Of a stretch of DNA of 64,000 bases, positions 56,658-64,000 are shown one piece after another. A model generated the notes under the pieces. The model searched no databases. It was given only the letters and a program-made list of their open reading frames with translations, and was not told the DNA's origin. The stretch comes from an uncultured Pedosphaera sp. GTDB taxonomy: Bacteria; Verrucomicrobiota; Verrucomicrobiia; Limisphaerales; Pedosphaeraceae. A program made the translations under genes and the position numbers. Position 1 is the stretch's first letter; each line of letters begins with the position of its first letter. The stretch spans positions 1 to 64,000 of the forward strand of contig CAIXFN010000104.1 in the NCBI GenBank assembly GCA_903918755.1, read 5' to 3'.

Positions 56658-57209
56658 TCAGCCGAGTTGGTAACGGGGAATTTTGGGGTCCACTTCCAGG
56701 GACCACGCATCCAGGCCGCCCCGAAGACAGCGCACGCCAGAAAAACCATGACCGGCAAAATAGGCGGCCGCATCCAGGGCTTGTTTCCCCAAGTGATCGA
56801 TGATCACGAAAACACCGGTCGGCTCCCATTTCCCCAGGATTTCCTGCATGACCGTTTGGGATAGCAGCACCGAACCAGGAAGATGGACGGCGTCAAATTC
56901 CTCGCGGGAGCGGACGTCCAGTAACTTCGTTGCCGGATCCTGACGGAGCAACTCGGCCAGGACGGTGGGCTCGATTAATATGCGGGCGTCCTGTTCGTGG
57001 CTGACCCGGATATGCTCCAAAACTTCCGTGACCGGGAGGTTGTTGTTCCGGGCGCAGAGACCGGAGAGTGTTTCCGTGGGTTGGAAGCCGCAACTACTGC
57101 ACCCGCCGATGTGATAACGGCGGAACAAAGCGCGCTGCGCACCGGGAAAGGCGGCCAAGACATCCGCCATGGTGGAATCCGGACCGGGGGAAAGAAGATT
57201 GCTGGTCAT
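56658..57209 (-). CDS. Rhodanese-fold protein with an N-terminal DUF1858/DUF542-like domain
   Basis: 183 residues. Residues about 10-70 (MADVLAAFPGAQRALFRRYHIGGCSSCGF) resemble the ScdA-type N-terminal domain with a CxxC. Residues about 78-180 are a rhodanese fold (KLLDVRSREEFDAVHLPGSVLL). In the active-site loop position the sequence reads VIIDHLGKQALDAA: the catalytic cysteine is replaced by aspartate, so sulfurtransferase activity is unlikely. It lies 24 bases after sufS, so a sulfur-handling or structural role is inferred. Confidence 0.75.
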   Translation of the reverse strand: MTSNLLSPGPDSTMADVLAAFPGAQRALFRRYHIGGCSSCGFQPTETLSGLCARNNNLPVTEVLEHIRVSHEQDARILIEPTVLAELLRQDPATKLLDVRSREEFDAVHLPGSVLLSQTVMQEILGKWEPTGVFVIIDHLGKQALDAAAYFAGHGFSGVRCLRGGLDAWSLEVDPKIPRYQLG

Positions 57210-57233
57210 AATAGTGCGCTCGGGCGGGTGAAA

Positions 57234-58466
57234 TCAGGGGCCGAAAAATTTCCGGATTTCACAGACGACATCGATGAAGCGGTCCACTTCGGCGCGGGTG
57301 TTGTAAAAATAGAAACTAGCCCGGGCGGTCGAAGGCACGCCGAGTTTCTTCATTAAAGGCTGGTTGCAATGGTGGCCACCCCGCAAGGCCACGCCGCGCT
57401 GGTCGGCGAAGGTGACGACATCGTGGGCGTGAACATCCTCCAATTGAAAGCTGACCAGGCCGGCGCGGTCCTTCGCGGGACCGAACAGCCGCACCCCCGG
57501 CATTTCGGCAAGGCGTTGCCAGGCGTATTGCGCCAACTCCTGGTCGTGCTGGAAAATCGCCGCGCGTCCGATGGCGTCGAGGTAATCCAAGGCCACATGC
57601 AAGGCGATGACCCCGGAAATGTCCGGGGTGCCGGCTTCGAATCGGTGCGGCGCCTTTTTGTAGCTGGACTGGAAATAATCCACCGACAAAATCATCTCCC
57701 CGCCGCCCTGGTAAGGGGGCATGGCGTCAAGGATTTCGGGGCGGCCCCATAACACACCCAGTCCCGTGGGCCCGCAAATCTTGTGACTGGAAAACGCCAG
57801 GAAATCGCAACCCAAGGCCCGCACATCCAACGGCAGGTGACCGGCGCTTTGCGCGGCGTCCACCAGGGTGGTGACGCCGAGGGCGCGAGCCCGGGCGCAC
57901 AATTGCGCCACCGGATTGACCGTGCCCAGCGAGTTGGAAATGTGGGTGAAGGCGAACAGCTTGACCTCGGGAGTCAGCAGGGTGTCCAACTGGGAAAGGT
58001 CCAGCAAACCCTCGTCGCCGGTGACCGGGATGAAGCTGAGTTTGGCCCCGGTGCGTTGGGCAAGCATTTGCCAGGGGACCAGGTTGCTGTGATGCTCCAT
58101 TTCCGTGAGCAAGATGCGGTCGCCCGCGCGGAGGTTCTGGTTGCCCCAGGCGGCGGCGACCAGGTTGATGCTTTCGGTCGTGCCGCGGGTAAAAATAATC
58201 TCATCCGCAGATCCGGCATTGAGGAAGCGGGCGACCCGTTCGCGGCCGGCCTCAAATGCGGTGGTGGCGCGATTGCTGAGTTCGTGAATCCCGCGATGAA
58301 CATTGGCATTATCCCGCTCGTAATAATGCCGCAGGGCATCAATGACCACTCGCGGCTTCTGGCTCGATGCGGCGTTGTCGAAATAAACCAACTCGTGCCC
58401 ATGCACCTCCTGATCCAGGATAGGGAAATCCGCCCGCAATTGCAACCAATCGGGACCCTGACTCAT
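57234..58466 (-). CDS. sufS: Group II cysteine desulfurase
   Basis: PLP enzyme that supplies sulfur for iron-sulfur clusters. 410 residues. NAASSQKPRVVIDALRHYY, FTRGTTESINLVAAAWG, ISNSLGTVNPV, SSHKICGPTGLGVLWG (PLP lysine) and the persulfide cysteine in RGGHHCNQPLMKKLG. The ATG at 58466 overlaps the upstream sufT stop as ATGA. Confidence 0.93.
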   Translation of the reverse strand: MSQGPDWLQLRADFPILDQEVHGHELVYFDNAASSQKPRVVIDALRHYYERDNANVHRGIHELSNRATTAFEAGRERVARFLNAGSADEIIFTRGTTESINLVAAAWGNQNLRAGDRILLTEMEHHSNLVPWQMLAQRTGAKLSFIPVTGDEGLLDLSQLDTLLTPEVKLFAFTHISNSLGTVNPVAQLCARARALGVTTLVDAAQSAGHLPLDVRALGCDFLAFSSHKICGPTGLGVLWGRPEILDAMPPYQGGGEMILSVDYFQSSYKKAPHRFEAGTPDISGVIALHVALDYLDAIGRAAIFQHDQELAQYAWQRLAEMPGVRLFGPAKDRAGLVSFQLEDVHAHDVVTFADQRGVALRGGHHCNQPLMKKLGVPSTARASFYFYNTRAEVDRFIDVVCEIRKFFGP

Positions 58467-59032
58467 AATAATCCCAGTTGCAGTTTGGCGCCCTCGGTCA
58501 GCATGCCCTGGTTCCACTGCGGCTCCCAAACCAGTTCAACGTTCACATCATCAATCCCCTCCAGCGAGAGCAGTTTGTTCTGCACATCCTGCTGGAGGAC
58601 GGGGCCCATGCCGCAACCAGGGGCGGTCAGGGTCATTTTCACATCCACGCGATGGGAGTCCGGCACCCCAGGGATCGGGGAGATCTGGCAATCGTACACC
58701 AGACCGAGATCGACGATGTTCACGGGAATCTCGGGATCGTAGCAGCTCCGCATCTGGTTCCAGACCTCCTTTTCAAGCGCCTCCTTGGAGATGGGAGCGC
58801 CGCCGCCGACGGGAGCAGCGGGAGCCGAGGGCTTGACCACTTCCTTGCCGAGCGCGTCGGCATCCTTGGCCTCGATACGGAACATGTTGCCATTGACCAC
58901 CACCGTAAAGGCACCGCCGAGTGATTGGGTGATGTAGGCCGACTCACCCGCCAACAGGGTGACCTTGGTGCCGACTGGCACCACCGCCGCCTCGCAATCG
59001 CGAGTCAAAGTAACCGTTTCACTTCCATTCAT
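58463..59032 (-). CDS. sufT: Fe-S assembly protein SufT (MIP18/DUF59 family)
   Basis: 189 residues. N-terminal SufT-specific part (ETVTLTRDCEAAVVPVGTKVTLLAGESAYITQSLGGAFTVVV), then the DUF59 domain VWNQMRSCYDPEIPVNIVDLGLVYDCQI ... TLTAPGCGMGPVLQQDVQNKL. Helps iron-sulfur cluster delivery or maturation. The ATG at 59032 is chosen; a longer frame reads into the sufU spacer. Confidence 0.88.
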   Translation of the reverse strand: MNGSETVTLTRDCEAAVVPVGTKVTLLAGESAYITQSLGGAFTVVVNGNMFRIEAKDADALGKEVVKPSAPAAPVGGGAPISKEALEKEVWNQMRSCYDPEIPVNIVDLGLVYDCQISPIPGVPDSHRVDVKMTLTAPGCGMGPVLQQDVQNKLLSLEGIDDVNVELVWEPQWNQGMLTEGAKLQLGLL

Positions 59033-59103
59033 AAGTTCGGCAAAAGTATAATGCAAAGGCGCCGGTTTGTCCCGCGCCGGGTGGGGAATCGCGACATTAA
59101 CCG

Positions 59104-59550
59104 CTACTCCGTGGAAACAGGTGTCTCGGCACCATCCACCGCCGCCACCAGGGCGTGCCAGGCCAAAATGGCACACTTGACGCGGGCGGGAAATTTATGC
59201 ACCCCGGCGAAAACCGCCAGTTTGCCGACCCCTTGAGCGGCGACCCGTCCCGTGGTGATCATGTCGTGGACCAAGGCAAACAGCGCCTTCACCTCGGTTT
59301 TCGTACGGCCTTTGACCGCGTCGGTCATGAGCGAGGCGGAGGCTTTGGAGATGCAGCAACCCGAGCCTTGAAACGAGGCATCAGCCACCACCTCGCCGTC
59401 CATTTTCACGTACACTTTGTAATTGTCGCCACAGAGCGGGTTGTAACCCTCGCCAAGGCGCGTGGCCCCTTCGAGCAGCCGGAAATTGCGCGGCTTCTTG
59501 CAATGATCCAGGATGACCTCCTGATAAAGTTCGTCCAGTTCGTCAGACAT
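59104..59550 (-). CDS. sufU: SufU-type iron-sulfur scaffold / sulfur acceptor
   Basis: 148 residues. LYQEVILDHCKKPRNFRLLE start, cluster or zinc ligands in NPLCGDNYKVYV, GSGCCISKASASLM and VKCAILAWHAL; the SufU-specific insertion between the second and third cysteines is present. Overlaps the sufD stop by 8 bases. Confidence 0.9.
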   Translation of the reverse strand: MSDELDELYQEVILDHCKKPRNFRLLEGATRLGEGYNPLCGDNYKVYVKMDGEVVADASFQGSGCCISKASASLMTDAVKGRTKTEVKALFALVHDMITTGRVAAQGVGKLAVFAGVHKFPARVKCAILAWHALVAAVDGAETPVSTE

Positions 59551-60874
59551 GTTGTTGGCGAACGACGGGGCTTTGTTCGAGGCGATTCCAGACGATTTGA
59601 TCCAATTCCTCCCGGACGGGAGCAAAGCGAATCCGGTCGATGATCTCGCCGGCAAAAGCGTGGATCAACATTTGGCGGGCGGTTTCCAAGCCGATGCCCC
59701 GGGCGCGGAGGTAAAAAATCGACTCATCGTTCAGTTGGCCGACGGTGGCACCGTGGGTGCATTTCACGTCGTCCGCGTAAATTTCCAATTGCGGCTTGGT
59801 ATCGATGGTGGCGTCGTCCGACAGGAGCAAGTTCTTGTTGGTCTGCTTGGCATCGGTCTTCTGGGCGTCCGGACGGACCAAAATCCGGCCGTGAAACACG
59901 CCTTTGGAGCGATCATCCAGGATCCCATTATAGTACTCGTGACTGTTGCAATGGGGTTTGGCGTGATCGACGACCATGTGATGATCCGCCAGTTGTTCGT
60001 CCTTGGTGAGGTACAGGCCGTTGAGGACGCATTCAATCCCTTCCGCGCCCAGGTAGGTGCGGATGTTATTGCGGGATAATTTCGCCCCGGTCGCAATCGA
60101 ATGGGCGATAAAATTGGCGCGGCGGGCCAGCCGAACATGCAGAGCGGCAATATGATAGGCAGCGGGACTTTCGTCCTGAAATTTACAATGTTCCACCACA
60201 GCGTCCGCGCCAATGACGAGTTCTTCGACGGCATTGGTAAAGTAAGGTCCGTCCACAGTGGACAGGAAGCTCTCAACCACCGTCAGGCGGCTATTGTCCC
60301 CGGCGATGATGAGGTTGCGCGGCAGGCTGGCCGCCCCGGAGTGGGCCGAGGTGGTGATGAAGAGCAGTTGGACCGGATCCGGCACGGTCTGCCCCGCGGG
60401 CACATAAATGAACGCGCCGTCCTGAAAGAAGGCGGTATTCAACGCGGTGAAAGCGTCGACGTCCCCGGAAGCATACCGGGCCAGATGCTGCTCGATGAGT
60501 GGAGCATCCGTGGTCAGAGCCGCCGCCAGGCTGCCAATGCGAACGCCGGCGGGTACCGGCAGGACCGAGGAAAGGGAAGCGGAGAAATGGCCGTCCACAA
60601 ACACGAGACGACTCGCCGGCAGGCCCACGAAGGGCAAATACTGGAGATTGTCCGAATTCAGACTAGTCCGGGTGCTGCCGGAGGCGGGGTGGAATGGCAG
60701 ACGGGCGATGGGAGCCACGTTGGTGAAGCGCCAGTCTTCGTGGTTGATCGTGGGAAAGCCCATTTCGGCGAAACGGGCCATGCCCGCCTTGCGGAGGGGA
60801 AATACCCAAGAGGGTTGCCGGATTTCCCCGGCATACTGCTCAAATTTTGCCCAATAGGGGTCAGTTTCCTTCAT
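59543..60874 (-). CDS. sufD: Fe-S cluster assembly protein SufD
   Basis: 443 residues. Helical N-terminus, then a right-handed beta-helix (HCKFQDESPAAYHIAALHVRLARRANFIAHSIATGAKLSRNNI) and the conserved end CTHGATVGQLNDESIFYLRARGI, the SufBD signature. Partner proteins SufB and SufC are not in the window. The ATG at 60874 is chosen because residues upstream of it come from the repeat block, in which the frame happens to stay open. It is the first gene of the suf operon here. Confidence 0.9.
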   Translation of the reverse strand: MKETDPYWAKFEQYAGEIRQPSWVFPLRKAGMARFAEMGFPTINHEDWRFTNVAPIARLPFHPASGSTRTSLNSDNLQYLPFVGLPASRLVFVDGHFSASLSSVLPVPAGVRIGSLAAALTTDAPLIEQHLARYASGDVDAFTALNTAFFQDGAFIYVPAGQTVPDPVQLLFITTSAHSGAASLPRNLIIAGDNSRLTVVESFLSTVDGPYFTNAVEELVIGADAVVEHCKFQDESPAAYHIAALHVRLARRANFIAHSIATGAKLSRNNIRTYLGAEGIECVLNGLYLTKDEQLADHHMVVDHAKPHCNSHEYYNGILDDRSKGVFHGRILVRPDAQKTDAKQTNKNLLLSDDATIDTKPQLEIYADDVKCTHGATVGQLNDESIFYLRARGIGLETARQMLIHAFAGEIIDRIRFAPVREELDQIVWNRLEQSPVVRQQHV

Positions 60875-61009
60875 GATCAAATTTTCAGTGCCTTGCGTCA
60901 TACAGCAAGCGGCATCATTCCATGCCCGGGGGGGTAACGCAAGTCCGCAGGCAAGCGAGAGAGGGAGGCGGGGAAGCGGCGGGGGGACCGGTGGAACCTC
61001 ACACAGAGT

Positions 61010-62095
61010 CACGAAGCCCGGAAACGAAACTGGATTAAGTGTCCGGAAGGGCGACTTGGGCTGAAATACAGGGGAATCTTTAGCCGCAACCCGTGCTACG
61101 CTCAGGAGCTTCGCAGGGCGCGAAAGGCGCAAAAGTCGCTAAACATGAACTGGTTTAATGGGGAACTTCGGGGACAACTGGGACTCGGTGGTTTGGGGAA
61201 CCAGCGGGAAGGTTCTCGCCCACCTTCGCTTAAAACTATGGTGGACTGGGAGGGCGCGGAGCGAGGGAAACGAAGTTGGATTAAGTTTGTTTAACCTGGA
61301 CTCGACGGTTTTGGCCGGGGCGCCCGCCGGGGCGGTGGGTGCCAGAAGCGCCTCACACGAAGCCACGAAGCCAAGCAAATGAAACTGGATTAAGTGTCCG
61401 GAACCTGGACTCGGCGGTTTTGGAGGGGGATCCGGCGGTTGGCGGGTCTGGGATGCCTCACACGAAGGCACGGAGCCAGGAAACGAAACTGGATTAAGTG
61501 TCCGGAAGGGCGACTTGGGGACTGGTTGTCGTGGGGCCAACTGGATTTGTTTGGTGCGCTGGATTGCAGGATGTTGCTGCGGCCAGGGATGGCCGCACTC
61601 CGTGAAAAGGCCGTTGCGCGAAACTGGATTAAGTGTCCGGAAGGGCGACTTGGGGAGTGGTTGTGGTGGGGCTAACCGGATTTGTTTGGTGCGCTGGATT
61701 GCAGGGTGTTGCTGCGGCCAGGGATGGCCGCACTCCGTGAAAAGGCCTTCGCGGCGAAACTGGATTAAGTTTGTTTAACCTGGACTCGGGCGGCATTTGG
61801 CCAGCCTAGCCGGCGGGTGGGGGGCTGTTTCCCACCCGCCGGGCGAGCGGCGCCAGGCAATCACAATCAAGATGTCAAAGAGCGGGACCGCGGTGTCGGG
61901 GGACTGGCGCGGTTGAAAGCCGAAACCTTGCAGAACCGCAGTTTCGGGCGGTGACGCGAGGGGCAGGCAGGCGGGTGGAGTGGAAATGTGCGCCTGCCGG
62001 ATTTTCTGCAAGTTTGATGGTCAGCCACTTTCCATGAGGTATTCTTAGCACGGTTTGCGCGGCAGCGTATTCCTATGGTATGAATTTGAGCGGAG
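61010..62095. repeat. Right arm of the long inverted repeat; non-coding
   Basis: Reverse complement of the left block at 38222-39200, with insertions. It contains at least five GAAACTGGATTAAGTGTCCGG-like modules split by unique DNA, the near-identical 61085-61290 part, and the conserved edge near 62060-62095. From 60875 to 61010 and from 62100 to 62315 no gene or clear signal is seen. Confidence 0.8.
61485..61755. repeat. Tandem duplication of a 135-base unit within the right arm
   Basis: Two direct copies, 61485-61619 and 61620-61755, each starting GAAACTGGATTAAGTGTCCG and ending with the GTGCGG...CCGTGAAAAGGCC segment, differ by only a few substitutions outside one variable edge. The left arm holds a single copy. 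Confidence 0.75.
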
Positions 62096-62315
62096 TTTGG
62101 TAGTAGAAGGGGGGTGGAAAGCGGAGGAATCGGGTGAGGATGGCATTTTTTATAGGGGAGTCTGATGGCGCCGCGCGCTCCCCTGCCCCACCATAATGAA
62201 GGGGTGATGTTGATTTTCCCAGTTCAGAGTGGCGGATCACCTAGCTGATTGGGCAGGCGGCAACCAGCGGGTGTTCGGCGGACATCCGCCAAGGGGACTC
62301 TTTTGAAGGAGAAAT

Positions 62316-62344
62316 TTGACAGGGTGCCAATTTGAGTTTATCTA
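62316..62344 (+). promoter_or_regulatory. Sigma70-like promoter for the M14-like gene
   Basis: A perfect -35 box TTGACA (62316-62321), a 17-base spacer, and a weak -10 TATCTA (62339-62344). It would give a leader of about 85-90 bases before the ATG at 62441. Confidence 0.5.
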
Positions 62345-62360
62345 CGACTTAATTAGTCGT
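62344..62360 (+). promoter_or_regulatory. Rrf2/IscR-like palindrome overlapping the promoter
   Basis: ACGACT-TAATT-AGTCGT, perfect 6-base arms. The core GACT-N5-AGTC resembles the type 1 IscR/Rrf2 operator (GACT-RWWWY-AGTC) except at the first spacer base. It sits on the -10/start region. A T-rich tract follows, so a terminator hairpin is the alternative reading. Confidence 0.45.
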
Positions 62361-62440
62361 GTTTTGTTGTTTATGAACCATCACCCACGCGAGAATACCG
62401 CGGGAAGCACTTCCGGGAGGGTGTAAGCAATCCGCAAGTC

Positions 62441-63259
62441 ATGAGAGCACAAATTCCCACCCGGGCATTGGCCTATCCGCAATATGGAGGAGATTTCCGG
62501 GCGGAATCGGATGCCTGTCGACGGCTGTTGCAACCCTTGGTGGAGTTGGCCGGGCGCACGCCGGATTTAATTGCGGGCTCGGTGGGAGTCGTGAAAGTCG
62601 GGCGGAAGGAATACCGGATTCCCCGGTTCATTTTTCTGGGACCAAAGGGCGGTGGGGACACGATCCGATTGGGATTGTTTGCGACGTTCCACGGCGACGA
62701 GCCGGAAGGTGGCGCGGCGCTGGTCCGTTTCTTCCAGGAACTCGAACGAGCCCCGCAAGCGGCGCAAGGTTTTCATATTTATGCTTATCCGGTGTGCAAT
62801 CCGGCTGGACTGGCCGTCGGCCGAGCCGAAAACGCCGGAGGAAGTGACCTCACCCAAGAATTCTGGCGCGTGTCCTCGCAGAATGAAGTCTATTATCTGG
62901 AGCGCGAAATGGGGGTTCACCAATTTCAGGGAGTGGTCTCGTTGCATACTGTCCGCAACTCCCTCCGGTTTGCGGGGGCGTGCCGGAGTCCTGTCCTGGA
63001 AAAGTCCCTTTTGCAGCCGGCCCTGGAAGCGACCCACCGCTTCCTCCCCGGTCGGGCACTAACGGGGGAGCAACCGGACGAACGCATTCCCGCCGGCTTT
63101 CTAACGCTGACCGACGAATTGCATCCGGCGCCCTTTGAGATCAATCTCGGGATCCCGCGAGAACTGCCCGATCCTTCGCGGAACTTTGGAACGATCGCCG
63201 CGCTCAATTCGTTGCTGCTGGCCTATCGCTGGGTGAAGGCGTTTGGCCAAAATCTGTAA
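62441..63259 (+). CDS. M14-like zinc carboxypeptidase / succinylglutamate-desuccinylase-type protein
   Basis: 272 residues, no signal peptide. Zinc-binding HxxE in GLFATFHGDEPEGGAAL, the P-x-x-NPAG loop (YAYPVCNPAGLAVGRAENAGGSDL), a later histidine in VVSLHTV and a possible catalytic Glu in PAPFEINLG. Fits small bacterial M14/AspA-like enzymes acting on peptides or N-acyl amino acids. It has its own promoter with an operator-like palindrome. Confidence 0.7.
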   Translation: MRAQIPTRALAYPQYGGDFRAESDACRRLLQPLVELAGRTPDLIAGSVGVVKVGRKEYRIPRFIFLGPKGGGDTIRLGLFATFHGDEPEGGAALVRFFQELERAPQAAQGFHIYAYPVCNPAGLAVGRAENAGGSDLTQEFWRVSSQNEVYYLEREMGVHQFQGVVSLHTVRNSLRFAGACRSPVLEKSLLQPALEATHRFLPGRALTGEQPDERIPAGFLTLTDELHPAPFEINLGIPRELPDPSRNFGTIAALNSLLLAYRWVKAFGQNL

Positions 63260-63310
63260 GAAAGAAACTTGAACGCGCCCGGGCGCGACTTTAACAATAA
63301 TCGCCTCGAC

Positions 63311-64000
63311 ATGCCATTACCCGCCGCACGACTCAACGTGTTTTCGGAATCGGTCATCCGTGCCATGACGCGGCTGGCCAATCGCCACCAATCCATCAAC
63401 CTCGCCCAAGGTTTTCCGGATGACAATCCGCCACCGGAGATCCTGGCCGCGCTCCATCGCGCCACGGATGGGCCGTTTCACCAATATGCCGTCACCTGGG
63501 GCGCACCGCGCTTTCGCAGTGCGCTGGCCGCGAAGATCAATCGATTTAGCGGGCTGGCGATCGACCCCGACCGGCACCTGGTGGTCACTTGCGGCAGCAC
63601 CGAAGCCATGATGGTGGCGATGATGACCGCCTGCAATCCCGGGGATAAAGTCATCGTGTTTTCGCCCTTCTACGAGAATTACGCGGCGGACGCCATCCTC
63701 TCCGGAGCGGAGCCGATTTTCGTGCCTTTGCTGCCGCCGGACTTCCATTACGATTCAGCCACACTGGCGCGGGCTTTTGAGCAGCGGCCCAAGGCGATCA
63801 TTCTGTGCAACCCCGCCAATCCGTCGGGCAAGGTTTTTACGCGCCCCGAACTGCTGGAGATCGCCGCACTGGCGGCCAAGTACGATACTTTTGTGATCAC
63901 GGACGAAGTTTACGAACACATCGTCTATCCGCCGCACCAGCATATTTCGTTTGCCACCCTGCCCGGCATGTTTGAGCGCACCATCACGTGCAACTCGCTT
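63311..64000 (+). CDS. Methionine-aminotransferase-like class I PLP enzyme, 3' end beyond the window
   Basis: 230 codons present. INLAQGFPDDNPPPEILAALHRA, QYAVTWGAPRFRSALAAK, VTCGSTEAMMVAMMTACNPGDKVIVFSPFYENY, LCNPANPSGKVFTRPEL and FVITDEVYEHIVY are the blocks of the YbdL/kynurenine-aminotransferase group. The PLP lysine lies beyond the window. No stop before 64000. 51 bases after the M14-like gene. Confidence 0.88.
   Translation, partial: MPLPAARLNVFSESVIRAMTRLANRHQSINLAQGFPDDNPPPEILAALHRATDGPFHQYAVTWGAPRFRSALAAKINRFSGLAIDPDRHLVVTCGSTEAMMVAMMTACNPGDKVIVFSPFYENYAADAILSGAEPIFVPLLPPDFHYDSATLARAFEQRPKAIILCNPANPSGKVFTRPELLEIAALAAKYDTFVITDEVYEHIVYPPHQHISFATLPGMFERTITCNSL

Noticed and set aside
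60875-61132. Extended N-terminus of SufD
   Set aside because: The extra 86 codons come from the repeat arm and show up again in a frame of the left arm at 39077, where no gene follows.
61485-61755. CRISPR array
   Set aside because: Only two near-identical 135-base units without short spacers of constant length; no cas genes.

Overview
The window looks like chromosomal DNA from a GC-rich Verrucomicrobiota bacterium, most likely the Pedosphaera/Limisphaerales side. This is inferred from the gene families: planctomycete-type cytochrome/DUF1549-DUF1553 proteins paired with Tat-exported DUF1501 proteins, a PVC-type heme-binding sugar dehydrogenase, H-X9-DG pseudopilins, many PQQ-propeller proteins, a sufD-sufU-sufT-sufS cluster and lipid A synthesis (lpxA). 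There is no 16S gene to confirm it.

Layout. 0-8 kb: a 5'-broken glycogen phosphorylase, CorA, a grpE-dnaJ(cbpA) pair and two envelope or unknown proteins. 8.5-24.2 kb: a polymer/sugar catabolism region with a sialate O-acetylesterase, two small-molecule proteins (SRPBCC, VOC), two tandem DUF1549/1553 + DUF1501 pairs, a phosphomannose-isomerase-like cupin and a 1022-residue cytochrome c sugar dehydrogenase. 24.2-29 kb: a tightly coupled minus-strand operon of glutamate dehydrogenase, a membrane protein, a pseudopilin and a zinc-ribbon/PQQ membrane protein. 29-33.2 kb: queE, a class III aminotransferase, rsmA and a DhnA-type aldolase.

33.4-38.3 kb is the accessory island. It holds a Fic AMPylase gene with two palindromic operator-like sites in front of it, tRNA-Thr(CGT), a decayed serine recombinase, and a run of small unidirectional genes separated by folded sites that match integron attC architecture. 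No integron integrase is visible, so this is a CALIN (cluster of attC sites lacking an integrase).

38.2-39.2 kb and 61.0-62.1 kb hold two related non-coding repeat blocks, about 1 kb each, in inverted orientation. They bracket 22 kb that contains the type II fatty-acid genes (fabD, an esterase, fabG, acpP, fabF), thymidine phosphorylase, lpxA, a sugar dehydrogenase, a YHYH protein, a pseudopilin, an aspartate aminotransferase, aspS, a CusF-SCO lipoprotein, an MntR-type regulator and the suf cluster. The suf cluster has no sufB or sufC next to sufD; the repeat block sits where they would be expected. The window ends with an M14-like peptidase behind a promoter carrying an Rrf2/IscR-like palindrome, and the start of a methionine-aminotransferase-like gene.

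Starts were moved inward from the longest open frame where family alignment, a Shine-Dalgarno match or a stop/start overlap argued for it. No database search was possible, so family names rest on recognised motifs.
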